Origin: Geobacter sp.
Lineage (GTDB): Bacteria > Desulfobacterota > Desulfuromonadia > Geobacterales > Geobacteraceae
DNA: 64,000 nucleotides
Direction: 5' to 3'
NCBI GenBank assembly: GCA_003574885.1
Contig: PJFC01000003.1
Coordinates: forward strand, 248,001-312,000
The notes under the pieces were generated by a model. The model was not told the origin of the DNA and ran no database searches. It worked only from the letters and a program-made list of their open reading frames with translations. Each line of letters opens with the position of its first letter. The first letter of the stretch is position 1. This document shows positions 45,874 through 53,873 of the stretch, one piece after another. The translations under genes were made by a program, and so were the position numbers.

Positions 45874-45910
45874 AAAAAAGAGCCCTTCCGCGGACAGGCG
45901 GAAAGGCTCT
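45874..45910 (-). terminator. Attenuator terminator of the pyr operon
   Basis: Minus strand AGAGCCTTTCCGC-(6)-GCGGAAGGGCTCT then TTTTT: a 13-bp stem with one mismatch and a U run. It lies between the PyrR site and pyrR, so it is the conditional terminator. Confidence 0.88.
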
Positions 45911-45941
45911 CAGAACACAATTCTGGTAACTGTTTTCGACA

Positions 45942-45963
45942 CCTTTGATAACCTCACGGGGTT
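45942..45963 (-). promoter_or_regulatory. PyrR RNA-binding site
   Basis: Minus strand AACCCCGTGAGGTTATCAAAGG fits the PyrR binding-loop consensus, with the GUGAGGUU-N3-AAGG core. AACC/GGTT form the stem. It lies about 30 bases upstream of the attenuator terminator. Confidence 0.85.
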
Positions 45964-45996
45964 AAATTAAAAGGCAGTATGGGAAGGATTTGGAGG

Positions 45997-46026
45997 ACTT
46001 TACCACCCCCTGCGGGAAGGAGTCAA
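45997..46026 (-). promoter_or_regulatory. Promoter of the pyrimidine operon
   Basis: Minus strand TTGACT (46021-46026), 18-bp spacer, TAAAGT (45997-46002). Transcription would start near 45990, about 27 bases before the PyrR site. Confidence 0.7.
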
Positions 46027-46084
46027 GGGATATTTAAAGGTTCTTCCACTGTCAATTTTCATAGCGCCCCCTGCGCCGATCTCA

Positions 46085-47098
46085 CTATTTTTCGCGATAG
46101 CTGATCCGATAGACGAAGCTCTTCGGTTCATAGAAATCGAGGACCTTACCCCCAACCTCGGCATAGGGATAGCCAAAGGTATTCAGGGGAGCACCGGCCT
46201 GGGGCGGGTTAAGGATAAGGTCACGGCCCACCGCCAACTTGACCCGGTACGGATCGATCCCCCCCCAGAAATAGGCGCGGTATTCGATCGTTTTCGGATC
46301 CTTCAATCCCAGTTTTTCCATCAGCATCGCCTTCCGCACATCGGCCGGATCGACCGGCACCCAACCGTATCCCGGCAGGAAGAACTCAGCCCAGCAGTGC
46401 TGCCAGGAGGTAATGTCCTCCATCTCTTTCTTTCCGAGCCGGATGCCGAATATCTCCCGGGCAGGAACCCCGGCCGCCCGGCAGAGGGCGACGAAGACCG
46501 AGGAAATGTCGGTGCATTTCCCCCCCGGTTTCCGGAGAAGGTAACAGACGTCTCCCTTGCCGCAGCCGCGTGTGGCGGGATCACGGTAGGTGTTTTCACA
46601 GGTCCAGTCGTAGATGGCCCCCGCTTTCTCCAGGACGGTCTTTTTCCCTTTGGTGATGCTGTCGGACAGCTTCTTCACCTCACCGTCAACGGGACCGAGA
46701 CTGGTTGCCGCCAGATAGGGTGCGAAATCAGCCTTATTCCAGGGCTTCTCCCTCTGGGGCAACTCACGTCGCAGCACCTCCTGACGCTCCACGGCAAAGG
46801 AAAACGTCAGCTTGCGGCTCTTCGCCGACTTGTCCCAACGTGCATAGAGCATCGGCGTGCCGTTGACCCTGTCCGTATAGACTCCACTCTCCCCATAGTC
46901 GCCGGTAACGTTGATACTGCTCACCAGCTGGTCCTCGTCGGAAACAGGGTACGGTAACCACAACTTCGCTTCCTCTCCCTGTTCCTGGGCCGACAGGTCC
47001 ACCTCAACCGTTACCACACCGGACCGGGTCCCGGCCCAGGCCGAAGTCCCCGAGAGGATATTCCCAACGAGCAACAGCAACAGCAACATTCTTTTCAT
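46085..47098 (-). CDS. Exported transglutaminase-like protein
   Basis: A 337-residue protein. A signal peptide (about 1-22, ending SAWAG) leads to an immunoglobulin-like region and then a transglutaminase core. The catalytic Cys is in GGKCTDISSVFVALCRAAGVPA (about 183), His in WQHCWAEFFLPGYGW (about 222) and Asp in VPVDPADVRK (about 237). Bacterial proteins of this type are mostly envelope proteases or cross-linkers of unknown target. ATG 47098 has AGGGG upstream; the longer frame overlaps the divergent control region. It is divergent from the LysR gene at 47230. Confidence 0.88.
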   Translation of the reverse strand: MKRMLLLLLLVGNILSGTSAWAGTRSGVVTVEVDLSAQEQGEEAKLWLPYPVSDEDQLVSSINVTGDYGESGVYTDRVNGTPMLYARWDKSAKSRKLTFSFAVERQEVLRRELPQREKPWNKADFAPYLAATSLGPVDGEVKKLSDSITKGKKTVLEKAGAIYDWTCENTYRDPATRGCGKGDVCYLLRKPGGKCTDISSVFVALCRAAGVPAREIFGIRLGKKEMEDITSWQHCWAEFFLPGYGWVPVDPADVRKAMLMEKLGLKDPKTIEYRAYFWGGIDPYRVKLAVGRDLILNPPQAGAPLNTFGYPYAEVGGKVLDFYEPKSFVYRISYREK

Positions 47099-47229
47099 AT
47101 GCTTTCCCCTGACACAAGAAACTGTAAGCCACACATGGCCGAACATTAATAAGCCATTGACAGCCACAATGCAAATTGATAATTTTCATAAAACCAATCA
47201 GATCTATCGTATTTTTAAATGGTGAACAT

Positions 47230-48138
47230 GTGAATCTCAAACAACTGGAAGTGTTTCTGGCGGTGGCGGATACGGGGAGCTTTTCACGGGGGGCCGAGGC
47301 GACATTTCTCACCCAGTCCACCGTGAGTCAGCACATCGCCGCCCTGGAAAAAGAGTTCGACCTGAAGCTGTTGGACCGGACCGGCCGGGGTGCCCTCATG
47401 ACCGAGGGGGGGAAGCTACTGCGCGAGCATGCACGGCAGATACTGGCCGATACCACTAGCCTGGAACATGCCATGCGGCGGTTCAAGGGAATTGAAGAGG
47501 CGGCACTCAGGATTGGCGGCAGCAACATTCCCGGCGATTACCTGATACCGGCTGCCCTCCCCATCCTGCTGGAGCGTTTCCCTGGTCTCCAGGTAACACT
47601 GGTGCAGGGGGACAGCCACGAGATACTGGAAAAACTGGCACGGGAAAACGTCGAGATAGGAGTGGTCGGGAACGCCGATTCCCGGGAAGATGTGGACTTC
47701 GAGCCGCTGGTCCGGGATACGATCCGCCTGGTCATCGGACGCGGGCATCGCTGGCGTAACAGGAATGAGATCGCCTTGGCAGACCTCATTGAAGAACCGT
47801 TGATCCTCAGGGAAGAGGGATCGGGCACCGGAGAGGCGCTCGCCGGTGCACTCCGGAAAGTGGGGATCGACATCGGCAAATTGGCCATAAAAGCACGGCT
47901 GGGAAGCAACGAAGCGGTGAAACAGGCGGTTACTGCTGGAGTTGGAGTTGCCTTCATGTCAGAGCTATCGACAGGAAAGGAAGTTGAGCGGGGAGAACTG
48001 GTGTCGATGCATGTGAAGGGGCTGCAGGTGGTGCGCTCTTTCTATATCGCCACCCGCGCGGGCCGCGATCTCTCACCGGCGGCACAGGCCTTCGCAACGG
48101 TGATGAAAGAGAAACATCAACTGGCCCCGGAAAGGTAG
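47230..48138 (+). CDS. LysR-family transcription regulator
   Basis: A 302-residue LysR regulator. The winged HTH is in NLKQLEVFLAVADTGSFSRGAEATFLTQSTVSQHIAALEKEF (about 2-43) and the effector domain (about 90-300) opens LRIGGSNIPGDYLIPAALP. The sequence recalls the group that NCBI names selenium-metabolism-associated LysR; that is a memory-based suggestion. I chose GTG 47230, where the conserved region begins; the ribosome site GGTGA is weak and close. It is divergent from the transglutaminase gene, 131 bp apart, and may regulate it. Confidence 0.88.
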   Translation: MNLKQLEVFLAVADTGSFSRGAEATFLTQSTVSQHIAALEKEFDLKLLDRTGRGALMTEGGKLLREHARQILADTTSLEHAMRRFKGIEEAALRIGGSNIPGDYLIPAALPILLERFPGLQVTLVQGDSHEILEKLARENVEIGVVGNADSREDVDFEPLVRDTIRLVIGRGHRWRNRNEIALADLIEEPLILREEGSGTGEALAGALRKVGIDIGKLAIKARLGSNEAVKQAVTAGVGVAFMSELSTGKEVERGELVSMHVKGLQVVRSFYIATRAGRDLSPAAQAFATVMKEKHQLAPER

Positions 48139-48223
48139 CCATAGCCGGCGGCAACTGCTCCAGACAGCCCTGCTCCTCAAAATGCCGAAGGGAACACTGC
48201 GGTACAAGGGAGTGTAAATAACG

Positions 48224-48264
48224 AAAAAACCCGCCTCAGAGACAAAGAATACTCTAAAGCGGGT
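48224..48264 (-). terminator. Intrinsic terminator after the second DsbC-like gene
   Basis: Minus strand ACCCGC-TTTAGAG...CTCTGAG-GCGGGT then TTTTT. Convergent with the LysR gene; 38 bp past the stop of the leftward gene. Confidence 0.85.
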
Positions 48265-48301
48265 CTTAACCGGACTCTCCGGATTCCTTATATTAGCAAC
48301 T

Positions 48302-49018
48302 TTACTTCAGAAGCTCCTCCAGCTGCGGGATATTAGCCCCGACCACCTGTTTCCCTTCAATGAACATGGTCGGCGTCCCCTGCACTCCCATCTTTTTACC
48401 CAGTTCCAGATGCTCCTGGGCCAGCGCCTTGATTGCTTCGCTGTAGTTTTCCTGGGGCTTGGGCTGGGGGTTGCCGAGCATCATCTCCTTGTAGGCCTTT
48501 TCCTTATCCTTCGCGGCAAGGATGTAGTACACCTTCTTGATTGCCTGGGGATGGGCCAGGGGGGTAAAGAAGACGTATTGTGTAACATCGGTCCGGTTCT
48601 TGAAGAACTCGGACGCTTTCTTGCAGAAGGGGCAGTCGGGGTCGGTGAATTCGATCACCACCTTCTTGCCGTTGCCCACCTTGACTGCCTTGTCAAGGGG
48701 AAGGGTCTTTACCAGCTTGGCGGCCAGCATCCCCTTCTTCTCCGCGGTGAGGCTCTTCCCCGGCGGAGCATAGATTTCCCCCACGAAGAGATATTGCTTC
48801 TCCGGGTAGAAATAGACGAGATTCTGCCCCGCAACCACTTCATAGAGGCCCTTGATATCGGTCGGCTCAATGCTGTCGTACTTCAACTGGGGGAAGGCTT
48901 TCTTCAGAACCGCCTCGGGCGTGTCGTCTGCCGCTGCAGCCAAGGATGCATGGGTGAAAAGCAGCAGCGCCAGTATAACCATGAGTAGGGACAGCGTAGC
49001 CCGTTTCGTCGATTTCAT
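48302..49018 (-). CDS. DsbC-family thiol:disulfide interchange protein
   Basis: A 238-residue periplasmic protein. A signal peptide (about 1-28, ending SLAAAA) precedes a DsbC-type N-terminal domain and a thioredoxin domain. The active site is FTDPDCPFCKKASEFF (CxxC near 133-136) and the cis-Pro loop is VQGTPTMFIEG (about 215-225). The PLAHPQAIKKVYYILAA insert is typical of DsbC/DsbG. It is the second such protein in the window, less than 30% like the first by eye. It follows an L,D-transpeptidase gene by 26 bp. Confidence 0.88.
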   Translation of the reverse strand: MKSTKRATLSLLMVILALLLFTHASLAAAADDTPEAVLKKAFPQLKYDSIEPTDIKGLYEVVAGQNLVYFYPEKQYLFVGEIYAPPGKSLTAEKKGMLAAKLVKTLPLDKAVKVGNGKKVVIEFTDPDCPFCKKASEFFKNRTDVTQYVFFTPLAHPQAIKKVYYILAAKDKEKAYKEMMLGNPQPKPQENYSEAIKALAQEHLELGKKMGVQGTPTMFIEGKQVVGANIPQLEELLK

Positions 49019-49044
49019 GATGTTCCTCCTATGGGTAGTTGTTG

Positions 49045-49911
49045 CTACTTCCCGGTAAACATTGAAAAGAGCGACTTCCCGTGGATGCGGGGGTTGTCGC
49101 CAATAACTTCCACAACCGGACCATCCTCAAGCTCGTCCAGTTCGCCGGTATCGTCCTCGTACTCTGACTCCCCCACTGCCCAATTGTAGAGCTTTTCGGA
49201 ATCCAGCAGAGCCGGCCGGGCGGGGATACCGTAAACCCTCTCCTGCATAGATTCATCGTACACCCCGACACAGCCGTGTGAACCGGGACGCCCCGGCAGG
49301 TCGCGGGCATGAATCCAGTACGACACGTTGTCAGGGCCGATATGGAAGCGGATGGCATTGTCCATGGGATACTGCTCGCTCTCGTCTTCGGTTTTGTAGA
49401 GGGAGGAGGTGTGATTCCGATGGCGGGCATCAACCCTGAACAGGCCGGTTGGGGTTTTGTGGGTATCGCTCCCGGTGGCGGCAGGCATGGAGAACTTCAG
49501 CTTCCCGTTTTCATAGGCTCCGAGCCACTGCTCCGTGAGGTCGATGAGAATGTACTTCTCACGACGACGGGCGGGCTCGTAAAAACGCGGCAGGGGAGTA
49601 TAATCGCGGATGTCGTCCATCCTCTTTGGGACTTTGATGGTCATGCCGGGATAGACGTGGCGACGGTCTACCCTGTTGAAACGGGCCACCAGGGGCCAGT
49701 CCTTGCCGAACAGCGATTCGATGGTGTCCTCGGGGCGGATGAAACGGGGCTCCCACTCGATCTTTTCCTGGCTCGGATAATCGACCCTGCTTAAATCTTC
49801 CTTGGCGGGGTCAAGCGGGCTGGCCGATGGGTCGGACGTGGCTTCGGGCTTGTAGACGACAATGGCGACAAATGAAATGAGCAGCAGAATGTAAACGACT
49901 TTGCGCAGCAT
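49045..49911 (-). CDS. L,D-transpeptidase (YkuD / ErfK type)
   Basis: A 288-residue envelope enzyme that forms 3-3 cross-links in peptidoglycan or anchors proteins to it. One N-terminal membrane helix (about 5-22) is followed by a LysM-like segment (TIESLFGKDWPLVARFNRVD...PGMTIKVPK, about 60-95). The YkuD domain has the nucleophile motif RDLPGRPGSHGCVGVYDES (about 203-221). The C-terminal tail is acidic. ATG 49911 has AGGGAAGAG upstream; a TTG at 49929 is possible. The DsbC-like gene downstream is probably in the same unit. Confidence 0.9.
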   Translation of the reverse strand: MLRKVVYILLLISFVAIVVYKPEATSDPSASPLDPAKEDLSRVDYPSQEKIEWEPRFIRPEDTIESLFGKDWPLVARFNRVDRRHVYPGMTIKVPKRMDDIRDYTPLPRFYEPARRREKYILIDLTEQWLGAYENGKLKFSMPAATGSDTHKTPTGLFRVDARHRNHTSSLYKTEDESEQYPMDNAIRFHIGPDNVSYWIHARDLPGRPGSHGCVGVYDESMQERVYGIPARPALLDSEKLYNWAVGESEYEDDTGELDELEDGPVVEVIGDNPRIHGKSLFSMFTGK

Positions 49912-49931
49912 GGAACTCTTCCCTGTCAATT

Positions 49932-49958
49932 AAAAAAACAAATGGGGCAAACGCCCCA
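49932..49958 (-). terminator. Intrinsic terminator after meaB
   Basis: Minus strand TGGGGCG-TT-TGCCCCA then TTTGTTTTTTT. It separates the B12 gene run from the L,D-transpeptidase unit. Confidence 0.85.
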
Positions 49959-50008
49959 AGTTGGTTTATCAAGTTACCATTTCCCCCCAGCAGGGTCAAG
50001 CAAAAGGG

Positions 50009-50959
50009 TCAACTGCCGGTCCGGAGCCGCTCCGCCACAATCTCTTCCACGGCACTGTAGGGATCCTTCTCCCTGGTCATCATGCCGGCAACAATCTCCC
50101 GAAACCGGCCGTTCACCTCGATATGGCTGAACACCTCGCTAAAGAGCCGCTCCCGCAGTATTTCCAGGAACTGCTTGGCGTTTTTCTCTTCCAGAAGATG
50201 ATGAATGGCACCGGAATCGTGGAGATAGACTCGATGGGACTCGAATTCGTCCACCAGTTCCTCGATACCCCGGTTGCGGCTCGCCTCGGTCTTGAGTACC
50301 TTGGGCTGCCAGCCTTTCCCCCTGTCGGGATTCATCTCCAGCATGGTGGCAAGCTCCCGTACGGTTCGGTCCGCATCGGCCCGATCGGCCTTGTTGACCA
50401 CGAACACGTCGCCGATCTCCAGTATTCCGGCCTTGATAGCCTGGATGTCATCGCCGAGACCGGGGACCATCACCACTGTCGTGGTATGGGCCATGCTGAC
50501 GATGTCGATCTCGTCCTGACCTACACCGACCGTTTCGACAATGACCACGTCCATCCCCATGGCATCGAGGACGTTCACCACGTCCCCCGTGGACCGTGAA
50601 AGTCCCCCCAAGTGCCCACGGGTGGCAAGACTGCGGATGAAGACACCGGGATCGTCGGCATGGCGGTTCATCCTGATCCGGTCTCCCAGAATGGCACCGC
50701 CGGTAAAGGGACTGGTGGGATCGATCGCTACGATACCCACTGTTTTGCCGCGCCGTCGGTAGGCGGCGGTTATCTGGTCTACCAGGGTGGACTTGCCGGC
50801 ACCAGGCGGCCCGGTGATGCCGATAATGAATGCCTTGCCCGTATGGGGATAGAGGATTTTCAGTTCATCGACGGCGCTTCGAAAGCCGTCGTCGATGTCG
50901 CGCATGAGTCGCGCCGCAGACCGGATGTCTCCCGTCAGGATCTTTTCAGCGAGTGCCAT
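50009..50959 (-). CDS. meaB: MeaB, G-protein chaperone of methylmalonyl-CoA mutase
   Basis: MeaB uses GTP to gate delivery of adenosylcobalamin to methylmalonyl-CoA mutase and to protect it. The product is 316 residues. Walker A is IGITGPPGAGKSTLVDQI (about 47-64); EVNGAISF-type switch is replaced by VETVGVGQDEIDI (switch/G3 region), and NKAD gives guanine specificity in VVNKADRADADR. ATG 50959 opens MALAEKILTGDIRSAARLM; the longer frame overlaps the upstream gene. It lies 33 bp after the B12-binding subunit gene, with cobO ahead of that. Confidence 0.94.
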   Translation of the reverse strand: MALAEKILTGDIRSAARLMRDIDDGFRSAVDELKILYPHTGKAFIIGITGPPGAGKSTLVDQITAAYRRRGKTVGIVAIDPTSPFTGGAILGDRIRMNRHADDPGVFIRSLATRGHLGGLSRSTGDVVNVLDAMGMDVVIVETVGVGQDEIDIVSMAHTTTVVMVPGLGDDIQAIKAGILEIGDVFVVNKADRADADRTVRELATMLEMNPDRGKGWQPKVLKTEASRNRGIEELVDEFESHRVYLHDSGAIHHLLEEKNAKQFLEILRERLFSEVFSHIEVNGRFREIVAGMMTREKDPYSAVEEIVAERLRTGS

Positions 50960-50991
50960 GGTTCTTCTTTCTCTCAAGCAACATTGTTTTC

Positions 50992-51396
50992 TCAGGCCCG
51001 GGGAGGGACGTTGTCCTTCACCCATTTAACGATGTCCTCGGTGGAAGTTCCCGGGGTGAAGACCTCCTTCAGGCCGGCTGCCTTCAGACCAGGGATGTCG
51101 TCGTCCGGAATCACCCCACCGCCGAAAATGATGATATCGTCGGCCTGTTTCTCCCGGAACAGTTCGCAAATCCGGGGAAGCAGGGTGTTGTGGGCGCCTG
51201 AAAGGATGGAGAGCCCGACGCAGTCAACGTCTTCCTGTATAGCGGCCGCCACGATCTGCTCGGGGGTCTGGTGCAGCCCGGTATAGATGACCTCGAATCC
51301 TGCGTCGCGGAAGGCGCGGGCAATAATCTTGGCCCCACGGTCATGACCGTCCAGTCCCGGCTTTCCCACCATTACCCGTAATTTTCTTTCAGCCAT
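50992..51396 (-). CDS. B12-binding subunit of methylmalonyl-CoA mutase (stand-alone C-terminal domain)
   Basis: A 134-residue cobalamin-binding domain. The base-off/His-on motif is DGHDRG with the cobalt-ligand His18, and the later SxL ([10 protein letters not shown]) and GG ([10 protein letters not shown]) motifs are present. It equals the C-terminal part of the mutase and the small subunit of two-part mutases. The catalytic large subunit is not in the window. Neighbours cobO and meaB supply the cofactor and the chaperone. Confidence 0.92.
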   Translation of the reverse strand: MAERKLRVMVGKPGLDGHDRGAKIIARAFRDAGFEVIYTGLHQTPEQIVAAAIQEDVDCVGLSILSGAHNTLLPRICELFREKQADDIIIFGGGVIPDDDIPGLKAAGLKEVFTPGTSTEDIVKWVKDNVPPRA

Positions 51397-51494
51397 GGCA
51401 TTCTCCTTTTGATAAGGTTGTTTGAACTCTCTAGACGTAAAGTTCCAAGGAAGGCACTCTCCGGCGAAGCCGGTGACACCGTGGAAAGATGCCG

Positions 51495-52025
51495 CTACTT
51501 TTCAATACCTATCCGGGCACGTACGCCGGTTTTGTAATAGTGCTTGATCTCCCGCATCTCCGTCACCAGGTCGGCGGCGTCGATGATTCGGGGGTCGGCG
51601 TTGCGCCCAGTCAGGACCAGTTCCACATTCGCCGGCTTCTGCCCCATGAGTTCAAGCACCTGTTCCGTTTCAAGCAAGCCGAAGGAGATGGCGCCGTTGA
51701 CTTCATCGAGAATGACGAGATCGTAGGTGCCGCCCGTAAGCGCCCGTCGGGCAAGTTCCAACGCTTCCTGGGCGAGGCGCCGGTCCTCAAGGTCGGGGTT
51801 GTCCCGGTCCACCCACCCTGCCCTGCCGGTCGGAATAATCGTCAGGTACGGTGCGAGCCGCTGGGCAGCCAGGTGTTCTCCATAGGGACCTCCCCCCTTC
51901 ATGAACTGAATCATGCATACCATCATCTCCCGGCCGACAGCTCTGAGGGCCAATCCGAGGGCAGCGGTCGTCTTCCCTTTGCAGTCACCCGTATAGACCT
52001 GAATATGTCCCTGTTCAAGTTTCAT
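51495..52025 (-). CDS. cobO: Cob(I)yrinic acid a,c-diamide adenosyltransferase
   Basis: CobO (BtuR/CobA type) transfers adenosine from ATP to the corrinoid cobalt to make adenosylcobalamin. The product is 176 residues. The P-loop variant is [21 protein letters not shown] (about 11-31), and [16 protein letters not shown] and [20 protein letters not shown] are family signatures. It is the first gene of the B12 run and has a good promoter at 52184-52213 with a leader of about 150 bases. Confidence 0.95.
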   Translation of the reverse strand: MKLEQGHIQVYTGDCKGKTTAALGLALRAVGREMMVCMIQFMKGGGPYGEHLAAQRLAPYLTIIPTGRAGWVDRDNPDLEDRRLAQEALELARRALTGGTYDLVILDEVNGAISFGLLETEQVLELMGQKPANVELVLTGRNADPRIIDAADLVTEMREIKHYYKTGVRARIGIEK

Positions 52026-52183
52026 GGCTCTCTCCTCTCAGCGGCCGGGAAATCTTACCGGTCCGCCTCACGGACAACGTCGCCCCACCCTTTCGTCCTG
52101 TCATTGGTCGGGAAACGGAAGGGCGCGTAACCTGCTGACATCAAAACGGACTCCCATTTTAGCAGGAGTAAAAGGCGGTGTTG

Positions 52184-52213
52184 AATATATCAACCGGGCT
52201 GTTTTGCTGTCAA
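52184..52213 (-). promoter_or_regulatory. Promoter of the cobO-mutase-meaB run
   Basis: Minus strand TTGACA (52208-52213), 18-bp spacer, TATATT (52184-52189). The start would be near 52177, giving a leader of about 150 bases before cobO. The leader has small hairpins such as GTCCG-TGAGG-CGGAC, but no B12 box that I can find. Confidence 0.7.
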
Positions 52214-52290
52214 GGTCTATTCAGAGCAGTATAACGATTTTTTAGTTTTGATAAAAAGCGCTACCGGCGGGGCTGCCGGTGCTTTCCTGC

Positions 52291-52319
52291 TTGACAGACG
52301 TTCCGCCATTTGCTATTCA
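52291..52319 (+). promoter_or_regulatory. tRNA-Val promoter
   Basis: TTGACA (52291-52296), 17-bp spacer, TATTCA (52314-52319), ending 12 bases ahead of the mature tRNA. Confidence 0.8.
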
Positions 52320-52331
52320 ATAGGGACATCC

Positions 52332-52406
52332 GGGCGATTAGCTCAGCGGGAGAGCACTGCCTTCACACGGCAGGGGTCGCTGGTTCGAACCCAGCATCGC
52401 CCACCA
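52332..52406 (+). tRNA. tRNA-Val (anticodon CAC)
   Basis: A 75-base cloverleaf. The acceptor stem GGGCGAT pairs with ATCGCCC. The D arm is GCTC...GAGC, the anticodon arm is CTGCC-TTCACAC-GGCAG (anticodon CAC, reads GUG), and the T arm is CTGG-TTCGAAC-CCAG. Discriminator A and an encoded CCA complete it. Confidence 0.97.
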
Positions 52407-52415
52407 GAAACAATG

Positions 52416-52447
52416 AAAGGGTCAGCCACGCGGCTGGCCCTTTTTTT
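52416..52447 (+). terminator. Terminator after tRNA-Val
   Basis: GGGTCAGCC-ACGC-GGCTGGCCC then TTTTTTT: a 9-bp stem with one G-T pair and a U run, 10 bases after the CCA. Confidence 0.92.
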
Positions 52448-52473
52448 ACAGATCAACAGGTGAGGCCGTTATC

Positions 52474-53832
52474 GTGACTGCCATGATGCCCCAGCGTCTA
52501 TGCTCCCTGAACGGTGCCCCCGCCTCCGCAGGTCCGGTCGTGTACTGGATGAGCCGCGACCAGCGGGTGGCCGACAACTGGGCGCTTGTCCATGCCCAGG
52601 CCCTGGCCCTGGAACGACAGGTCCCCCTGACCGTGGTTTTCACTCTTGCGCCAGAGTTCCTCGGCGCAACCCTCCGACAGTATGCCTTCATGCTGAAAGG
52701 TTTGTCGGAGACAGCCCGCCGCCTCGCCCACCTGAACATTCCCTTTCAGCTTCTCCAGGGCAAACCGGCAGACGAGATCTGCCGCTTTGCCAGGCTCAAC
52801 AGCATCGGAACCGTGGTAACCGATTTCGACCCCCTGCGGATCAAACGCGCCTGGCGTGAAGAGGTCGCCCGACGGCTCAACGTGGCTGTCATAGAGGTTG
52901 ATGCACATAATATCGTGCCATGCCGGCTGGCATCGGGAAAACAGGAGTTCGGCGCCTATACTATCCGCCCCAAAATCCAGCGACTCCTCCCCGATTTCCT
53001 CCATGAGTTCCCGAACCCGTTCCCCCATCCCTTTCCTTGGCCATACCCCACCGAGACATTTGCAGTCGGACTTGTCCTGAACGCACTCACAATCGACCAC
53101 ACGGTGCCTGAAGTGGTCTGGCCCCTACCGGGAGAAGCAGAGGGCAACGAACGGCTGAAGTCATTCATCGCCAACAGTCTCACCAGCTACGACAGCCGGC
53201 GTAATGACCCGTGCGCGGACGGCCAGTCAGGGCTTTCACCTTATCTGCACTTCGGCCAGCTGGCACCTCAACGGGTTGCGTTGGAGGTACGACGCCACCA
53301 TCCCCATTCCGCCTCTGCCCAGGCCTTTCTGGAGGAACTGATCGTACGGCGGGAGCTGTCGGACAATTTCTGTCTGTATAACCCCTGCTATGACACCGTG
53401 CAGGGATTCCCGGCCTGGGGAGTGCGGACCCACGACGAACACCGCCATGACCGTCGGGAGTTCATCTACACACAGGAGCAGTTTGCGGCGGCCGCGACCC
53501 ACGACCCTCTCTGGAACGCGGCCCAGCGGGAAGTGGTTACGACCGGCAGGATGCATGGCTACGTGCGCATGTACTGGGCAAAAAAAATCCTGGAGTGGAC
53601 ACGATCGCCGGAAGACGCCATGGCGACCGCCATATACCTCAATGACCGGTATCAGCTGGATGGACGAGACCCCAACGGTTACGCCGGCATCGCCTGGAGC
53701 ATCGGCGGGACCCATGACCGGGCGTGGGGCGAACGGCCCGTTTTTGGCAAGATCCGCTATATGAACCTGGCCGGATGCAAGCGGAAGTTCGACGTGCAGG
53801 AATATATCCGACTATGGCAGGATGCAGAGTGA
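52474..53832 (+). CDS. phr: Class II CPD photolyase
   Basis: Uses light and FAD to split cyclobutane pyrimidine dimers. The product is 452 residues. VVYWMSRDQRVADNWALVHAQALA near the start, and the FAD-binding C-terminal half (SGLSPYLHFGQLAPQRVALEVRRH, GYVRMYWAKKILEWTRSPEDAM, DPNGYAGIAWSIGGTHDRAW) are signatures of class II. GTG 52474 has GAGG 8 bases upstream; the later ATG at 52483 is too far from it. It is followed at 41 bp by a DUF523/DUF1722 gene. Confidence 0.95.
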   Translation: MTAMMPQRLCSLNGAPASAGPVVYWMSRDQRVADNWALVHAQALALERQVPLTVVFTLAPEFLGATLRQYAFMLKGLSETARRLAHLNIPFQLLQGKPADEICRFARLNSIGTVVTDFDPLRIKRAWREEVARRLNVAVIEVDAHNIVPCRLASGKQEFGAYTIRPKIQRLLPDFLHEFPNPFPHPFPWPYPTETFAVGLVLNALTIDHTVPEVVWPLPGEAEGNERLKSFIANSLTSYDSRRNDPCADGQSGLSPYLHFGQLAPQRVALEVRRHHPHSASAQAFLEELIVRRELSDNFCLYNPCYDTVQGFPAWGVRTHDEHRHDRREFIYTQEQFAAAATHDPLWNAAQREVVTTGRMHGYVRMYWAKKILEWTRSPEDAMATAIYLNDRYQLDGRDPNGYAGIAWSIGGTHDRAWGERPVFGKIRYMNLAGCKRKFDVQEYIRLWQDAE

Positions 53833-53873
53833 GCCCGACACGATTGAACACAGCACGATGACGAGGAGGAGCC

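Larger units (their letters stand above)
52026..52331. other. 306-bp gene-free stretch between cobO and tRNA-Val
   Basis: Holds the cobO leader and promoter (52026-52213), then an AT-rich segment, a palindrome AAAGC-(3)-ACCGGC...GCCGGT-GCTTT at 52254-52286 and the tRNA promoter at 52291-52319. No gene is seen. Confidence 0.7.

Noticed and set aside
52026-52177. Cobalamin riboswitch upstream of cobO
   Set aside because: I searched for the B12 box and the usual flanking stems and did not find them, so only an unexplained leader is reported.
52332-52406. tRNA-Val as an attachment site for an integrated element
   Set aside because: No integrase, no repeat of the tRNA 3' end nearby, and housekeeping genes on both sides.
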